Made by a program: the position numbers and the translations under genes
IMG/VR virus record: IMGVR_UViG_3300024229_000600
Location: 1 to 36,364 of that record
Direction: 5' to 3' (one strand)
Source of the DNA: a virus
DNA: 36,364 bases
Part shown: positions 1 through 7,608 of the stretch, piece by piece
Numbering within the stretch: the stretch's first letter is position 1
Layout: every line of letters starts with the position of its first letter
The notes under the pieces: model-generated
The model's database searches: none
Told to the model about the DNA's origin: nothing
What the model saw: the letters and a program-made list of their open reading frames with translations, nothing else

Positions 1-714
1 AATCTGCCCGTTTACAATATCAACTTCTGCACCCGGAGTAATACTATCTATAGTATATGTATTTTCTTCTTCGCTGTACAACACCATAGGAGGTACTTCA
101 GTACTACCGTATACATTGTATACTTTTCCTGGATTATGCTCACGTAGCTCGTCCAGCATACCTGTTGGTGTAAAATCACTTCCTGTAATAACAGTTTCTA
201 AACTACTATAATCTAGTGTCTTCCATCTATCGTGTTTGTGTAATACTTTCCAAACATTGGGTAATAATAATGTATGTGTCGGACGTATTTCGTGTACACG
301 ATTTACATAGTCAATGCCTTTGAATGTTTCGATGTATAGTTCGCAATCTAGTTTTAATGCAAGGTATACACTTAGCACACTAAACGCAATACCGCGAGGA
401 GAATAGTAACTGAGTATTTTACTATTTTTATCTAACCCTAGTGTTTTAATATTTGCATCTACAACTTGTTCTATGGTTTCTTTGGTATGTCCAATGTCCT
501 GCGGAAATCCAGTTGTACCGCTAGTACTTAGATTAAGAAACTGATCACCTCTATAGCCATAGCTATATCCATTTTGCCAATACCAGTTGTGTAATAGTTT
601 AAGAACGTTCTGTTCCCAGTCTGGGTTGTTACTGTAACAATTCACAGGATTACTTAGTGTGTAATCGCTTATCCATTGTTCGGATATTTGTTCACCGTCT
701 ATAAAAATTTTCAT
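1..714 (-). CDS. ANL-superfamily adenylate-forming enzyme (AMP-binding), 3' end cut by window
   Basis: The 238 visible codons start with MKIFIDGEQI and run off the left edge. Two hallmark motifs of the acyl-CoA synthetase/NRPS-adenylation/luciferase (ANL) superfamily are visible: the P-loop A3 motif STSGTTGFPQ (about residues 63-72) and the A5 motif YGSTE (residues 202-206). Family members activate a carboxylate with ATP to an acyl-adenylate and pass it to CoA, a carrier thiol or an amine. A3 comes unusually early (residue ~64), so the N-terminal subdomain is short, as in compact MenE-like ligases. The usual A3 lysine (PK) is Q72 here. The ATG follows directly on the TAA of the upstream small gene, so the two are co-transcribed, probably from the promoter at 971-999. 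The substrate cannot be read, and no carrier-protein gene is visible. Confidence 0.85.
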   Translation of the reverse strand, partial: MKIFIDGEQISEQWISDYTLSNPVNCYSNNPDWEQNVLKLLHNWYWQNGYSYGYRGDQFLNLSTSGTTGFPQDIGHTKETIEQVVDANIKTLGLDKNSKILSYYSPRGIAFSVLSVYLALKLDCELYIETFKGIDYVNRVHEIRPTHTLLLPNVWKVLHKHDRWKTLDYSSLETVITGSDFTPTGMLDELREHNPGKVYNVYGSTEVPPMVLYSEEENTYTIDSITPGAEVDIVNGQI

Positions 715-933
715 TTATTTCTCGTTGATACAAGCAGGAAAGTTTTTTTCAGTACCGTCGGTGATTTTTTTAGCAATCTTGTAAGGTGTAAATCCAAACA
801 TAAAAGGAAAAAATGCGTGTAATATGCCCATTATAAAAATACCAAGTCCCAAAAAACTATAACATATTGCTATAAAACAATGTGTAAAATAGTTAGTATT
901 TGCTTTTTTTAAATGTTTCCAATCAAATAACAT
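715..933 (-). CDS. Small membrane protein, DUF6356-like
   Basis: A 72-residue protein beginning MLFDWKHLKK. A hydrophobic stretch (about residues 19-48) contains HAFFPFMFGFTP. The order of an early H/YF..H segment, a hydrophobic helix and an H-A-x-F-P-F-x-F motif matches my memory of the DUF6356 family of short membrane proteins (sometimes called capsule-biosynthesis-like) found in bacteria and phages. One or two membrane-embedded helices are likely. The ATG at 933 has a strong ribosome-binding site, AAGGAG (942-947), 8 bases upstream. A sigma70-type promoter at 971-999 lies just upstream. Its stop codon directly abuts the start of the ANL-enzyme gene, so the two form an operon. Its molecular role is unknown, and the family assignment is from memory, not a search. 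Confidence 0.6.
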   Translation of the reverse strand: MLFDWKHLKKANTNYFTHCFIAICYSFLGLGIFIMGILHAFFPFMFGFTPYKIAKKITDGTEKNFPACINEK

Positions 934-959
934 ACTTTACTCTCCTTTGAAGACTTTTT

Positions 960-983
960 AATATGTTATCATTATAGCATATT
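960..983. repeat. Imperfect palindrome over the -10 box
   Basis: The 24 bases here read AATATG...CATATT with matching TAT/ATA blocks inside and a few central mismatches. The palindrome covers the minus-strand -10 element and the predicted start site. It could be an operator, or just a consequence of AT-rich composition. Confidence 0.3.
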
Positions 984-999
984 TTTTAGTGTAAGTCAA
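971..999 (-). promoter_or_regulatory. Sigma70-type promoter with extended -10 for the DUF6356/ANL operon
   Basis: Read on the minus strand: TTGACT (999-994), a 17-base spacer, then TATAAT (976-971) preceded by TGC, giving the extended -10 form TGnTATAAT. Five of six -35 bases and all six -10 bases match the bacterial consensus. The predicted start at about 964 leaves a ~30-base leader carrying AAGGAG before the ATG at 933. The -35 box lies in the last codons of the tail-fibre gene. This would let host polymerase transcribe the downstream pair without the late fibre transcript. Confidence 0.7.
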
Positions 1000-2401
1000 C
1001 CCATGTTGTTCCGGTATATCCTTGGAACTTGTTATTACTAGTGTTAAACAATATCATACCTGCTTCTGCTGTCATACTATCTCTGTCAGCAAATGTAGTA
1101 CCTCTAGCTTTAAATACTGGAACTTCTAATACGCCCTTGTTGTTGAACTCTAGTCTATTTTCTGTATTTGTAACATGTGTATTAGACGCTGAACTTAGTT
1201 GTATACCAAAACTTGACGGCATAGTATTTCCAGTTGCAGCCGGTGTCCCGTCAACTTTAAATCCAAAAAGCCCACCACGTTTGTATTCAGTACCGTTGTA
1301 TCCCCAGCTTTCGATACTTAATAGTTCGTCATTGTTTAATAATGATGTTTTAGAATTGCCTTCGCCTCTGTGTGCAAGAGAGTCAATCGAGTCAGTTTGT
1401 ATACTTAAACTATCAGCAATAATATTTACTTCGTCATTTTCATTACCAATGTTTACCTTATCATTTACACCACTAATAAGTGTTCCATTGCTTGAACCTG
1501 ATACAATATTAATAAATCCATCTTCGCCTTGTGTGTCATATGCAACTGCTCCAACAAGTCTTCCCATAAAATCAGCTTTGTAAGTTGGCGAGCTTTCCAA
1601 GGACAATCTCATTACCGGTGTGCCATCGTAATGATTTAAGTTGGCTCTTACTTCTGTGTCAGCTCTAGTTGCTCCAATATTAACTATAGGACCTCTTGCA
1701 ACTGCATCATCTTCAGGATAAACAGGATGAGCAAGTCCACCGTAAAACTCCCATTGATCGTATCCACCAGTATTGTTGTGTCCAGTTAGTCGTGTAGCAA
1801 TATCATCGCCTGGCTGTATAGCAAGTAACTCTCCAGTAAGATTTCCTGTAACATTGCCTGTTACGTCTCCAGTTACTCCGCCTATTACTTCACCAGTATG
1901 TGTACCTGTAGTATCACCGAAAAAATCTCCGTAGCTAGTACCATTAAAGTCACCGTTAAATGTACCGTATATTACACTATCGGCAGTTATACTTCCTGTA
2001 AGCTCACCGTAAAACGATCCAGTAATACTGTCGGCATTAATAGATCTTGCTCCAGTATTAACAATAGCTTCGCCGTTGCTATCTACAATGTTTCCGACAA
2101 CATCAGCAATAACCAATCCAGTATCACCATCAAATGCTAACCCCTCGTTGTCGTCGTATACACTACCAGTAACACTACCAGTTAGATTGCCTGTGGAAGA
2201 TAAAATAGTATTACCTTCTGTATCTTCAATGGTTCCAATCAAAGAACCATACAAGTTTCCAGTTTCAACATCAACTAATATAATACCGTCAACATCAACA
2301 ACACTGGCTTTAATCTGTCCCTGCCAGCTATCAACAATAACTGTTTCGTCTGCTGTAATAATATCTAGTCGGTATGCTTCACCTGGTATAAAATCGGTCA
2401 T
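986..2401 (-). CDS. Phage tail-fibre-like structural protein with Gly-Thr repeats
   Basis: 471 residues starting MTDFIPGEAYRLDI. The N-terminal half is built of short repeats of the type GxVTGxVTG (for example TGDVTGNVTGNLTG) and SxTGSFYGELTGS, expected to form an elongated beta-rich or collagen-like shaft. The C-terminus, ADRDSMTAEAGMILFN followed by NKFQGYTGTTWVDLH, is a signature I associate with the ends of marine phage fibre and baseplate-associated proteins. The frame stays open to a GTG at 2434, but I place the start at ATG 2401. GAGGAA (2411-2416) sits 9 bases upstream of it, and the GTG lies within the late-promoter box. Its role would be virion attachment or decoration. It points away from the large plus-strand block. 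Confidence 0.75.
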   Translation of the reverse strand: MTDFIPGEAYRLDIITADETVIVDSWQGQIKASVVDVDGIILVDVETGNLYGSLIGTIEDTEGNTILSSTGNLTGSVTGSVYDDNEGLAFDGDTGLVIADVVGNIVDSNGEAIVNTGARSINADSITGSFYGELTGSITADSVIYGTFNGDFNGTSYGDFFGDTTGTHTGEVIGGVTGDVTGNVTGNLTGELLAIQPGDDIATRLTGHNNTGGYDQWEFYGGLAHPVYPEDDAVARGPIVNIGATRADTEVRANLNHYDGTPVMRLSLESSPTYKADFMGRLVGAVAYDTQGEDGFINIVSGSSNGTLISGVNDKVNIGNENDEVNIIADSLSIQTDSIDSLAHRGEGNSKTSLLNNDELLSIESWGYNGTEYKRGGLFGFKVDGTPAATGNTMPSSFGIQLSSASNTHVTNTENRLEFNNKGVLEVPVFKARGTTFADRDSMTAEAGMILFNTSNNKFQGYTGTTWVDLH

Positions 2402-2424
2402 TTTTGTTGGTTCCTCTTCTCTAG

Positions 2425-2432
2425 TATTTATC
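2425..2432 (-). promoter_or_regulatory. T4-late-type promoter box GATAAATA for the tail-fibre gene
   Basis: On the minus strand these bases read GATAAATA, one mismatch from the T4 late consensus TATAAATA. The box lies 24 bases upstream of the ATG at 2401. A late transcript would begin about 10 bases downstream and include the GAGGAA ribosome-binding site. A late promoter fits a virion protein. Confidence 0.6.
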
Positions 2433-2443
2433 ACATTCTGTTC

Positions 2444-2472
2444 TTGACTTGTTGATTAAAATATGTTATAAC
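2444..2472 (+). promoter_or_regulatory. Sigma70-type extended -10 promoter; predicted leaderless start
   Basis: TTGACT (2444-2449), a 17-base spacer and TATAAC (2467-2472), with TGT directly before the -10 (extended -10). The expected start is at about 2479, while the ATG of the next gene is at 2480, so the mRNA would carry a 0-1 base leader. No Shine-Dalgarno sequence precedes that ATG. This promoter probably drives the long plus-strand block that follows. Confidence 0.65.
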
Positions 2473-2480
2473 TAGTTATA
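2467..2480. repeat. 14-base perfect palindrome TATAACTAGTTATA
   Basis: A perfect inverted repeat that begins with the -10 hexamer and ends on the A of the start codon. It is well placed for a dimeric repressor to block polymerase. A protein-binding role is an inference from position and symmetry. Confidence 0.45.
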
Positions 2481-4126
2481 TGTATGATATAATCTTTATT
2501 GGCGAAAAAAACAAACAGTGGAACTCTGCAAAACAAAGATTTCCTCTTTTAAAAAATGCAGATACTCTTGAAGATGCAAAGCGTATTTGTATTACAAAAA
2601 TGTTCTGGGTAGTGTGGCCTGACATTGTAATAAACAATGATTTTAACTTTGATTACGAACCAGATGCATGGAGCACTGATTATGTTCATGTATTTAAAAA
2701 TAATGAGTTTTATGATGGTGTTTCGCTAATACCTAAAAATGCAACAATATCAGATAGAGAGTTGCAGCATAGATTTTTTGTTAACAAAAAAGAAGTAGAT
2801 ATACAAGCAAGTGTGCCTGCTCCGTATGATATATTCAACATTGATACATATAAAGAATACTTAAACGCATTAGAAACTAGCACAACTGATATGTTTTGGA
2901 TGAGTACTGCTAATATTAGTATTGATACAGAGTTTGTTGACACGTTCTACATATCACATCACGAACAGATTGATAGAAAACAAAACCATGCATTTATACA
3001 TCAAGTAGACGGCGAAGATTTGTACAATGGTTTATTTTTATGCAGCAAACACGTTCCGTTAAGTAAACGAGAAGTAGAATATAGATTTCCTGTAAATCGA
3101 AAAGAACACGATATAGTTACAAGTGTTGCTGGTAAGTACAATATATTTAATGTTGTTGATACATATGAAGAATATATAAACGCATTAGAAACTAGTACAA
3201 CTGAAATGTTTTATATTATTCCCCCAACGGTAACAGTTTGTAAAGATTTTATGTTTGATGATTATTTTGAACATTCTAATAGTTTTGATAGACGTATTAA
3301 TCATGTATTTCTAAATGGCAAGTTTCATGATGGTATTATACTTTGCAGTAAATATGCTAAAATCAGTAAACGTGAATGGCACTTTAAATTTATTGCTAAC
3401 AAAAAAGAAGTAGATATACAAGCAAGTACACCTAACCCTTACGATATTGTTTTTATTAGTTATCAAGAACCAAATGCAGATGAAAACTTTGAAAATCTAA
3501 AAACTAGATTTCCAGATAGAGTAATACATAGAGTACATGGTGTCAAAGGAATACATCAGGCACATATCGAAGCAGCAAAGGTATGCAATACACCTATGCT
3601 TTATATAGTTGATGGCGATGCTGTAGTTGTTGACGATTTTAACTTTGATTGGCAAGTTCCAGCTTGGCAATATAATCATGTGCATGTATGGCGTAGTAAA
3701 AATCCAGTAAACGGATTAGTTTATGGGTATGGCGGTATTAAGTTATTTCCAAGACACGAAACACTTAACATGGATATTAGTAAGCCTGATATGACCACAA
3801 GTATTAGTGATAAGTTTGTAGCTATGCCAAGTGTTTCAAATATTACAGCATTTAACACTGATGCGTTTAATGCGTGGAAAAGTGCATTTAGAGAATGTGC
3901 AAAACTATCGAGTAAGATTATTGATAGACAAAAAAGTCAAGAAACTAATGAACGTTTGAGGACTTGGTGTATGCATATGATACCCGATACTCCGTTTGGA
4001 AAGGATGCACTGCAAGGAGCCAAAGCAGGCACAGCTTACGGCACTCGCAACAAAGGTGATAGCCAAGCATTAAAAGCTATCAATGATTTTGATTGGTTAA
4101 AGGAAAAGTTTGATGGAAATATATAA
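2480..4126 (+). CDS. Repeat-built glycosyltransferase-like protein
   Basis: 548 residues made of four related units beginning YDIIFIGE, YDIFNIDTY, YNIFNVVDTY and YDIVFISYQE. Each contains a T/S-x-M-F/L-W/Y-x-x segment, a tract resembling ..DF.FD.., an H-V/A-F segment and ..DG(I/V).L..K.. The first three units are compact (about 105 residues). The last is the most complete: it has DGDAVVVDDFNFDW, a DxD-like metal motif typical of GT-A glycosyltransferases, and NGLVYGYGGIKLFPR. I infer that the fourth unit is catalytic and that the first three are recognition or scaffold copies. Similar multi-unit proteins occur in marine T4-like phages. It probably decorates a glycan or a fibre, but the sugar donor is unknown. 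It is the first gene of the rightward block and starts without a visible ribosome-binding site. Confidence 0.65.
   Translation: MYDIIFIGEKNKQWNSAKQRFPLLKNADTLEDAKRICITKMFWVVWPDIVINNDFNFDYEPDAWSTDYVHVFKNNEFYDGVSLIPKNATISDRELQHRFFVNKKEVDIQASVPAPYDIFNIDTYKEYLNALETSTTDMFWMSTANISIDTEFVDTFYISHHEQIDRKQNHAFIHQVDGEDLYNGLFLCSKHVPLSKREVEYRFPVNRKEHDIVTSVAGKYNIFNVVDTYEEYINALETSTTEMFYIIPPTVTVCKDFMFDDYFEHSNSFDRRINHVFLNGKFHDGIILCSKYAKISKREWHFKFIANKKEVDIQASTPNPYDIVFISYQEPNADENFENLKTRFPDRVIHRVHGVKGIHQAHIEAAKVCNTPMLYIVDGDAVVVDDFNFDWQVPAWQYNHVHVWRSKNPVNGLVYGYGGIKLFPRHETLNMDISKPDMTTSISDKFVAMPSVSNITAFNTDAFNAWKSAFRECAKLSSKIIDRQKSQETNERLRTWCMHMIPDTPFGKDALQGAKAGTAYGTRNKGDSQALKAINDFDWLKEKFDGNI
2782..2812 (+). repeat. 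31-base direct repeat, copy 1
   Basis: Exactly repeated at 3397-3427. It encodes ANKKEVDIQAS-like residues at a unit junction of the glycosyltransferase-like gene. Survival of exact DNA identity suggests recent internal duplication or gene conversion. A second shared stretch, 18 bases starting AAACGCATTAG, occurs at 2863-2880 and 3178-3195. Confidence 0.85.
3397..3427 (+). repeat. 31-base direct repeat, copy 2
   Basis: Second exact copy of the sequence at 2782-2812, 615 bases (205 codons, about two ~100-residue protein units) downstream and in the same reading frame. Confidence 0.85.
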
Positions 4127-5153
4127 ACTTTTAGACAGATTTGAAATACTAAATCCGCAAGATGAATATTTTGAAAACTTACGCCGTGTATACATTGATA
4201 ATGATATAAGTGCTATATTAGAGTTTACATCAGATGAAGATTTGCGTAGTGCTATTTTAACAAAAAACATTCATAGTATTTTTCGTTGTATAGATAACAA
4301 ACGTATAATTGGTGAAGCTGAAGACTTACGCAAGGCAGTCTTAGAAAAAAACTTACATAGTTTATTTAGATTACTGCCAGGAAACGATGATTTAAGAAAA
4401 GCAGTCGTCGACGACAACATGCATAGTATTTTTAGATTAGTAGGCAACGAAGATTTAAGAAAAGCTACGATGGATGACAATATATGGAGTATACTTAGAC
4501 TCTTAAAAGATAGAGATAGTACACATTTTGTTGATGCATTTAAAAACTTTGAGACTAATAATGTTCAAATAGACGAAGATTGTTTTAGTAGAGGACAGCT
4601 ACAAAGTAAACTTTGGCTAGTAGATGAGCTTAAAAAATGTAATGTTGAACTAGGTAAAGTATTTTTATGTGCAGGGTGGTATGCTACTCTTGCTACTATG
4701 TTATTTGAAAGTGATATAAAAATAGATTTTATTCGGAGTTTTGATGTAGATCCAGATGTTTGGAAAATAGCCGAAATATTTAACAAACCTTGGGTTACTG
4801 ATAACTGGAAATTTAAAGCCAGCACTGAAGACATACACGAAATAAGATTTGACGAACATATATACGATGTAAACAAAACAGACGGTACAACTCAGAGATT
4901 GTGGACAGTACCAGATACTGTTATTAACACAAGTTGCGAACATATAAATAACTTTGATAGTTGGTATGACAGCATAACATACGGAAGTTTAGTAATAATG
5001 CAAAGTAATAACTATTTTGAAATCAACGAACATGTTAACTGTCATGAAACACTTGAAAGTTTTACAAAACAAGTATATCTCGGCGAAGAGCTGTACAGTG
5101 GCGAACTAGAACTAGAAAAATACAAAAGGTTTATGCGAATTGGATATAAGTGA
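4113..5153 (+). CDS. Repeat-containing class I SAM methyltransferase-like protein
   Basis: 346 residues. Residues ~22-131 carry five copies of a ~20-residue repeat with consensus (E)DLRKAVxxxNxHSIFRLx, best preserved at about 43-58, 71-88, 93-110 and 114-131. The C-terminal half has VFLCAGWYATLATMLFE (glycine-poor motif I), IRSFDVDP (acidic loop that would hold the SAM ribose) and NTSCEHI, a pattern I associate with Rossmann methyltransferases of marine phages. The target is unknown. I choose ATG 4113 over an upstream TTG at 4110 because AGGA (4101-4104) is 8 bases away. It overlaps the previous gene by 14 bases. The repeats may be a recognition or oligomerisation module. Confidence 0.6.
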   Translation: MEIYKLLDRFEILNPQDEYFENLRRVYIDNDISAILEFTSDEDLRSAILTKNIHSIFRCIDNKRIIGEAEDLRKAVLEKNLHSLFRLLPGNDDLRKAVVDDNMHSIFRLVGNEDLRKATMDDNIWSILRLLKDRDSTHFVDAFKNFETNNVQIDEDCFSRGQLQSKLWLVDELKKCNVELGKVFLCAGWYATLATMLFESDIKIDFIRSFDVDPDVWKIAEIFNKPWVTDNWKFKASTEDIHEIRFDEHIYDVNKTDGTTQRLWTVPDTVINTSCEHINNFDSWYDSITYGSLVIMQSNNYFEINEHVNCHETLESFTKQVYLGEELYSGELELEKYKRFMRIGYK

Positions 5154-5364
5154 TTTAAGTGTACGTGAGCTACAAAAAGAAAGTGCAAGAGCTCTAAGTA
5201 CAATACAAGCAACTAACAATAATATTTGGCAGTTTAATAAGAAAGCACATCACAACAGTCAAAACTGGTACAAGGCTGTTATTGAATGGTATGTTGAACA
5301 GTATGGCGACCTACCCAGTAAGGTTGGTCCTGGTAAAGATGTAAAGTTGATAATGGATGTATAA
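5140..5364 (+). CDS. Small hypothetical protein
   Basis: 74 residues, highly polar, read from a TTG start (LDISDLSVRELQ...). It contains SARALSTIQATNNNIWQFNKK and ends PGKDVKLIMDV. I recognise no family, signal peptide or membrane segment. AAGG (5126-5129) lies 10 bases before the TTG, and no in-frame ATG is available nearby. It overlaps the methyltransferase-like gene by 14 bases and the following radical-SAM gene by 8, which supports it as a real translated gene within the operon. It is probably helical throughout. The W-x-F...W-Y...W-Y spacing could be a binding face, but no function can be assigned. Confidence 0.55.
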   Translation: MDISDLSVRELQKESARALSTIQATNNNIWQFNKKAHHNSQNWYKAVIEWYVEQYGDLPSKVGPGKDVKLIMDV

Positions 5365-6436
5365 GTACGAAAATATAAAAACAATACATTTAGAAAACAC
5401 ACAAAACTGTCAAGCCAGTTGCCCTATGTGTGATAGAAATCAAAACGGCGGAGCATTAAATCCGCATATTGATTTGAGCGAACTTACACTAGATGATTGT
5501 AAACGCATCTTTGAACCAGAGTTTATTGCACAACTGAACACTATGTATATGTGCGGTAACTTGGGCGATCCTATTGTAGCACGAGATACACTAGAAATAT
5601 TCAAGTACTTCCGTGAACACAATGATAAAATGTGGCTCAGTATGAATACAAATGCAGGAGCAAAAAGTGTTGAATGGTGGAGTGAGTTGGCTAATGTTAT
5701 TGGCCGGATGGGTGCTGTTATTTTTAGTGTTGATGGTTTAAGGGATACTAATCACCTGTATCGTCAAGGCGTTGTATGGGATAATGTAGAACGCAACATG
5801 CGAGCGTTTATTGCAGCAGGTGGCAGAGCACGTTGGGACTTTTTAATTTTTGAACACAATCAACACCAAGTTGAAGAAGCTGAAGCACTTGCAAATACAT
5901 GGGGATGCGAAAGATTTGTTAAGAAGAAAACTGGCAGATTTGTAACAGCACAAAGTGAAAAGAAAGAATCACATCAAGCAGTAAATCGCAAAGGTGAACA
6001 AACTGCCAAACTTAAAAAACCCGATGCCAAGTATTTAAACAAGGCACTCGAAACATACGACAAAGTAAAAGAAAAACACGGAAGTATGGATACTTATTAT
6101 GATCGTGCTGCTATACATTGTAAAGTAAAAGACGAAGGCAACTTGTTTATTACAGCAGAAGGACTTGCTATGCCGTGTTGTTGGACTGCTGGACGTATGT
6201 ACAAATGGTGGCACAAAGATCCTAAGCAAGAACAAGTATGGGATTTTGTTGATGCAGCTGGAGGCAAAGATGCTATTAGTGCTAAAAAACATGGATTACG
6301 TGCAGTATTTGAAACAGGCATTTTTGATAATATACAAAATAGTTGGGATAAGAAAAGTATAGCTGATGGAAAACTAAAAGTATGCAGCATGAAATGTGGC
6401 AAAGAGTTTGACCCATTTGCAGAGCAGTTTAAATGA
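5357..6436 (+). CDS. Radical-SAM protein with C-terminal SPASM/twitch-like cysteines
   Basis: 359 residues. The [4Fe-4S]/SAM motif is CQASCPMC (C18, C22, C25). Later cysteines at 255, 274/275 and 343/347 (MPCCW, CSMKC) suit a SPASM or twitch domain holding a second cluster. Where most radical-SAM enzymes have GGEP, this one has CGNLGDPI. It shares with the genes at 7605 and 15898 a conserved block resembling DGLxDTNHxYRxGVxWxxVxxN followed by AR/AxWxxxIFxHN. SPASM enzymes usually modify peptides or small molecules by hydrogen-atom abstraction; the substrate here is unknown. It overlaps the upstream gene by 8 bases and is directly followed by an N-twitch radical-SAM gene, a pairing repeated at 7605/8666 and 15898/16905. 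Confidence 0.85.
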   Translation: MYKYENIKTIHLENTQNCQASCPMCDRNQNGGALNPHIDLSELTLDDCKRIFEPEFIAQLNTMYMCGNLGDPIVARDTLEIFKYFREHNDKMWLSMNTNAGAKSVEWWSELANVIGRMGAVIFSVDGLRDTNHLYRQGVVWDNVERNMRAFIAAGGRARWDFLIFEHNQHQVEEAEALANTWGCERFVKKKTGRFVTAQSEKKESHQAVNRKGEQTAKLKKPDAKYLNKALETYDKVKEKHGSMDTYYDRAAIHCKVKDEGNLFITAEGLAMPCCWTAGRMYKWWHKDPKQEQVWDFVDAAGGKDAISAKKHGLRAVFETGIFDNIQNSWDKKSIADGKLKVCSMKCGKEFDPFAEQFK

Positions 6437-7608
6437 CGCCGTATTGGAAAAATAAAACATTTTGTTATGCACCGTTTAACCAAATATATTTTGGAAGAGA
6501 TGGTATTGTAAAACCGTGTTGCGCATCTACTAGTAGTTTTGGCAACTATAACTACAGTTCTATTGAAAATGTTTACAACAGCAAATCTGCAAAACTTACT
6601 CGCCAGGATTTTTTAGAAGGAAACTATCCTAAAAATAGTTGCCAGTCTTGCAGCAAGTTTTATAATCAAACCGGCAGCATACATAATGTACAAATGTTTT
6701 CAAATGAAAATGCATACAAGGCAATGCATTATAGTAAACAGGTAATGAGTGCTGATTTATCAGAACAAAAACCTATTTTTGTTGATTTACTTGTAAGTAA
6801 TAACTGTAACTTTGCATGTCTAGGATGCGAATCTGAACTTAGTAGTACATGGGCAAAAAACTATACTGATATAGAAATACAAAGAGATTTAGATATACGA
6901 CATACTAATGTATCCAGCGAATGGAGTAATAATATAGATCCTATTATTGAATACATTTTAGAACATGCGGATACAATACAATCAATACATTGTAACGGAG
7001 GTGAGCCCTTTATGCAAGAACAATACTACAAACTATTTGATGTATTGATTGATAACAAAATATTTGACATACACATTACATCGCATACAAATGGCAGTGT
7101 AAGTACATACAAAGGCAAAGATATTGTAAATGATTATCTGTCAAAGTTTACAAATTTTGATATCACATTTAGTCATGATCATTTTGGCAAGCGTGGTACA
7201 TATATTAGATATCCGCTGGTAGAAGAAAAATGGTTAAAAAACTACAACAGAATAAAACAAGTTGCAAAAGTACACGTACAAACAAGTTATAGTTTGTTTA
7301 ATGCACTAACTATAGATACACTAGAAGAATGGTATATTGACAATGATATTGATATGGACAATTGGATTTTGTTACCATGGCACGGACCAACAGCATACAC
7401 TCCGGTGCTACTAAATGATCAGCAAATGATGTTTGCAAATTCAAAGTTATACAAACTACAAAAAAATCATCGATTATTTGATTATCTAAATATACGTGAT
7501 GATAATCCTAATCTTCACCGTAACTTTAAAAAAACAATAGAGATGTGGGACCAAAAAAGGAATACTAACTTTGTAGAAACCTTTCCAGAGTTAGCAGAAC
7601 TAATATGA
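6433..7608 (+). CDS. N-twitch radical-SAM protein
   Basis: 391 residues. The N-terminal cysteine domain opens FCYAPFNQIYFGRDG then KPCC (C11, C29, C30) and continues with NSCQSCSKF. The radical-SAM core follows with CNFACLGC (C125, C129, C132) and HCNGGEPF, the SAM-binding GGEP. This order, auxiliary-cluster domain before the barrel, matches the twitch-domain radical-SAM family (N_twitch type) common in marine phage genomes. Such proteins probably bind one SAM cluster and one auxiliary cluster. A conserved C-terminal tail (W.....N..F.ETFPEL) recurs in the genes at 8666, 18025, 19992 and 21816. The ATG overlaps the previous stop in ATGA form. The substrate is unknown. Confidence 0.85.
   Translation: MTPYWKNKTFCYAPFNQIYFGRDGIVKPCCASTSSFGNYNYSSIENVYNSKSAKLTRQDFLEGNYPKNSCQSCSKFYNQTGSIHNVQMFSNENAYKAMHYSKQVMSADLSEQKPIFVDLLVSNNCNFACLGCESELSSTWAKNYTDIEIQRDLDIRHTNVSSEWSNNIDPIIEYILEHADTIQSIHCNGGEPFMQEQYYKLFDVLIDNKIFDIHITSHTNGSVSTYKGKDIVNDYLSKFTNFDITFSHDHFGKRGTYIRYPLVEEKWLKNYNRIKQVAKVHVQTSYSLFNALTIDTLEEWYIDNDIDMDNWILLPWHGPTAYTPVLLNDQQMMFANSKLYKLQKNHRLFDYLNIRDDNPNLHRNFKKTIEMWDQKRNTNFVETFPELAELI

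Noticed and set aside
1029-2447. Long plus-strand open frames opposite the tail-fibre gene (184, 80 and 123 codons)
   Set aside because: They are antisense shadows of the low-complexity Gly/Thr repeats: hydrophobic Ser/Val/Pro-rich translations without motifs or ribosome-binding sites.
2485-2493. Extended -10-like TGATATAAT just after ATG 2480
   Set aside because: It is formed by the first codons of the gene and has no -35 box at 15-19 bases.
5140-5364. RiPP precursor peptide for the SPASM radical-SAM enzymes
   Set aside because: No leader/core boundary, no Cys- or Gly-rich core and no recognition-domain (RRE) protein in the window; the radical-SAM genes are also too diverse for a single-peptide pathway.
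6097-6483. 128-codon minus-strand frame opposite the radical-SAM genes
   Set aside because: It lies wholly opposite conserved cysteine-motif coding sequence and its translation has no recognisable features; a shadow frame.
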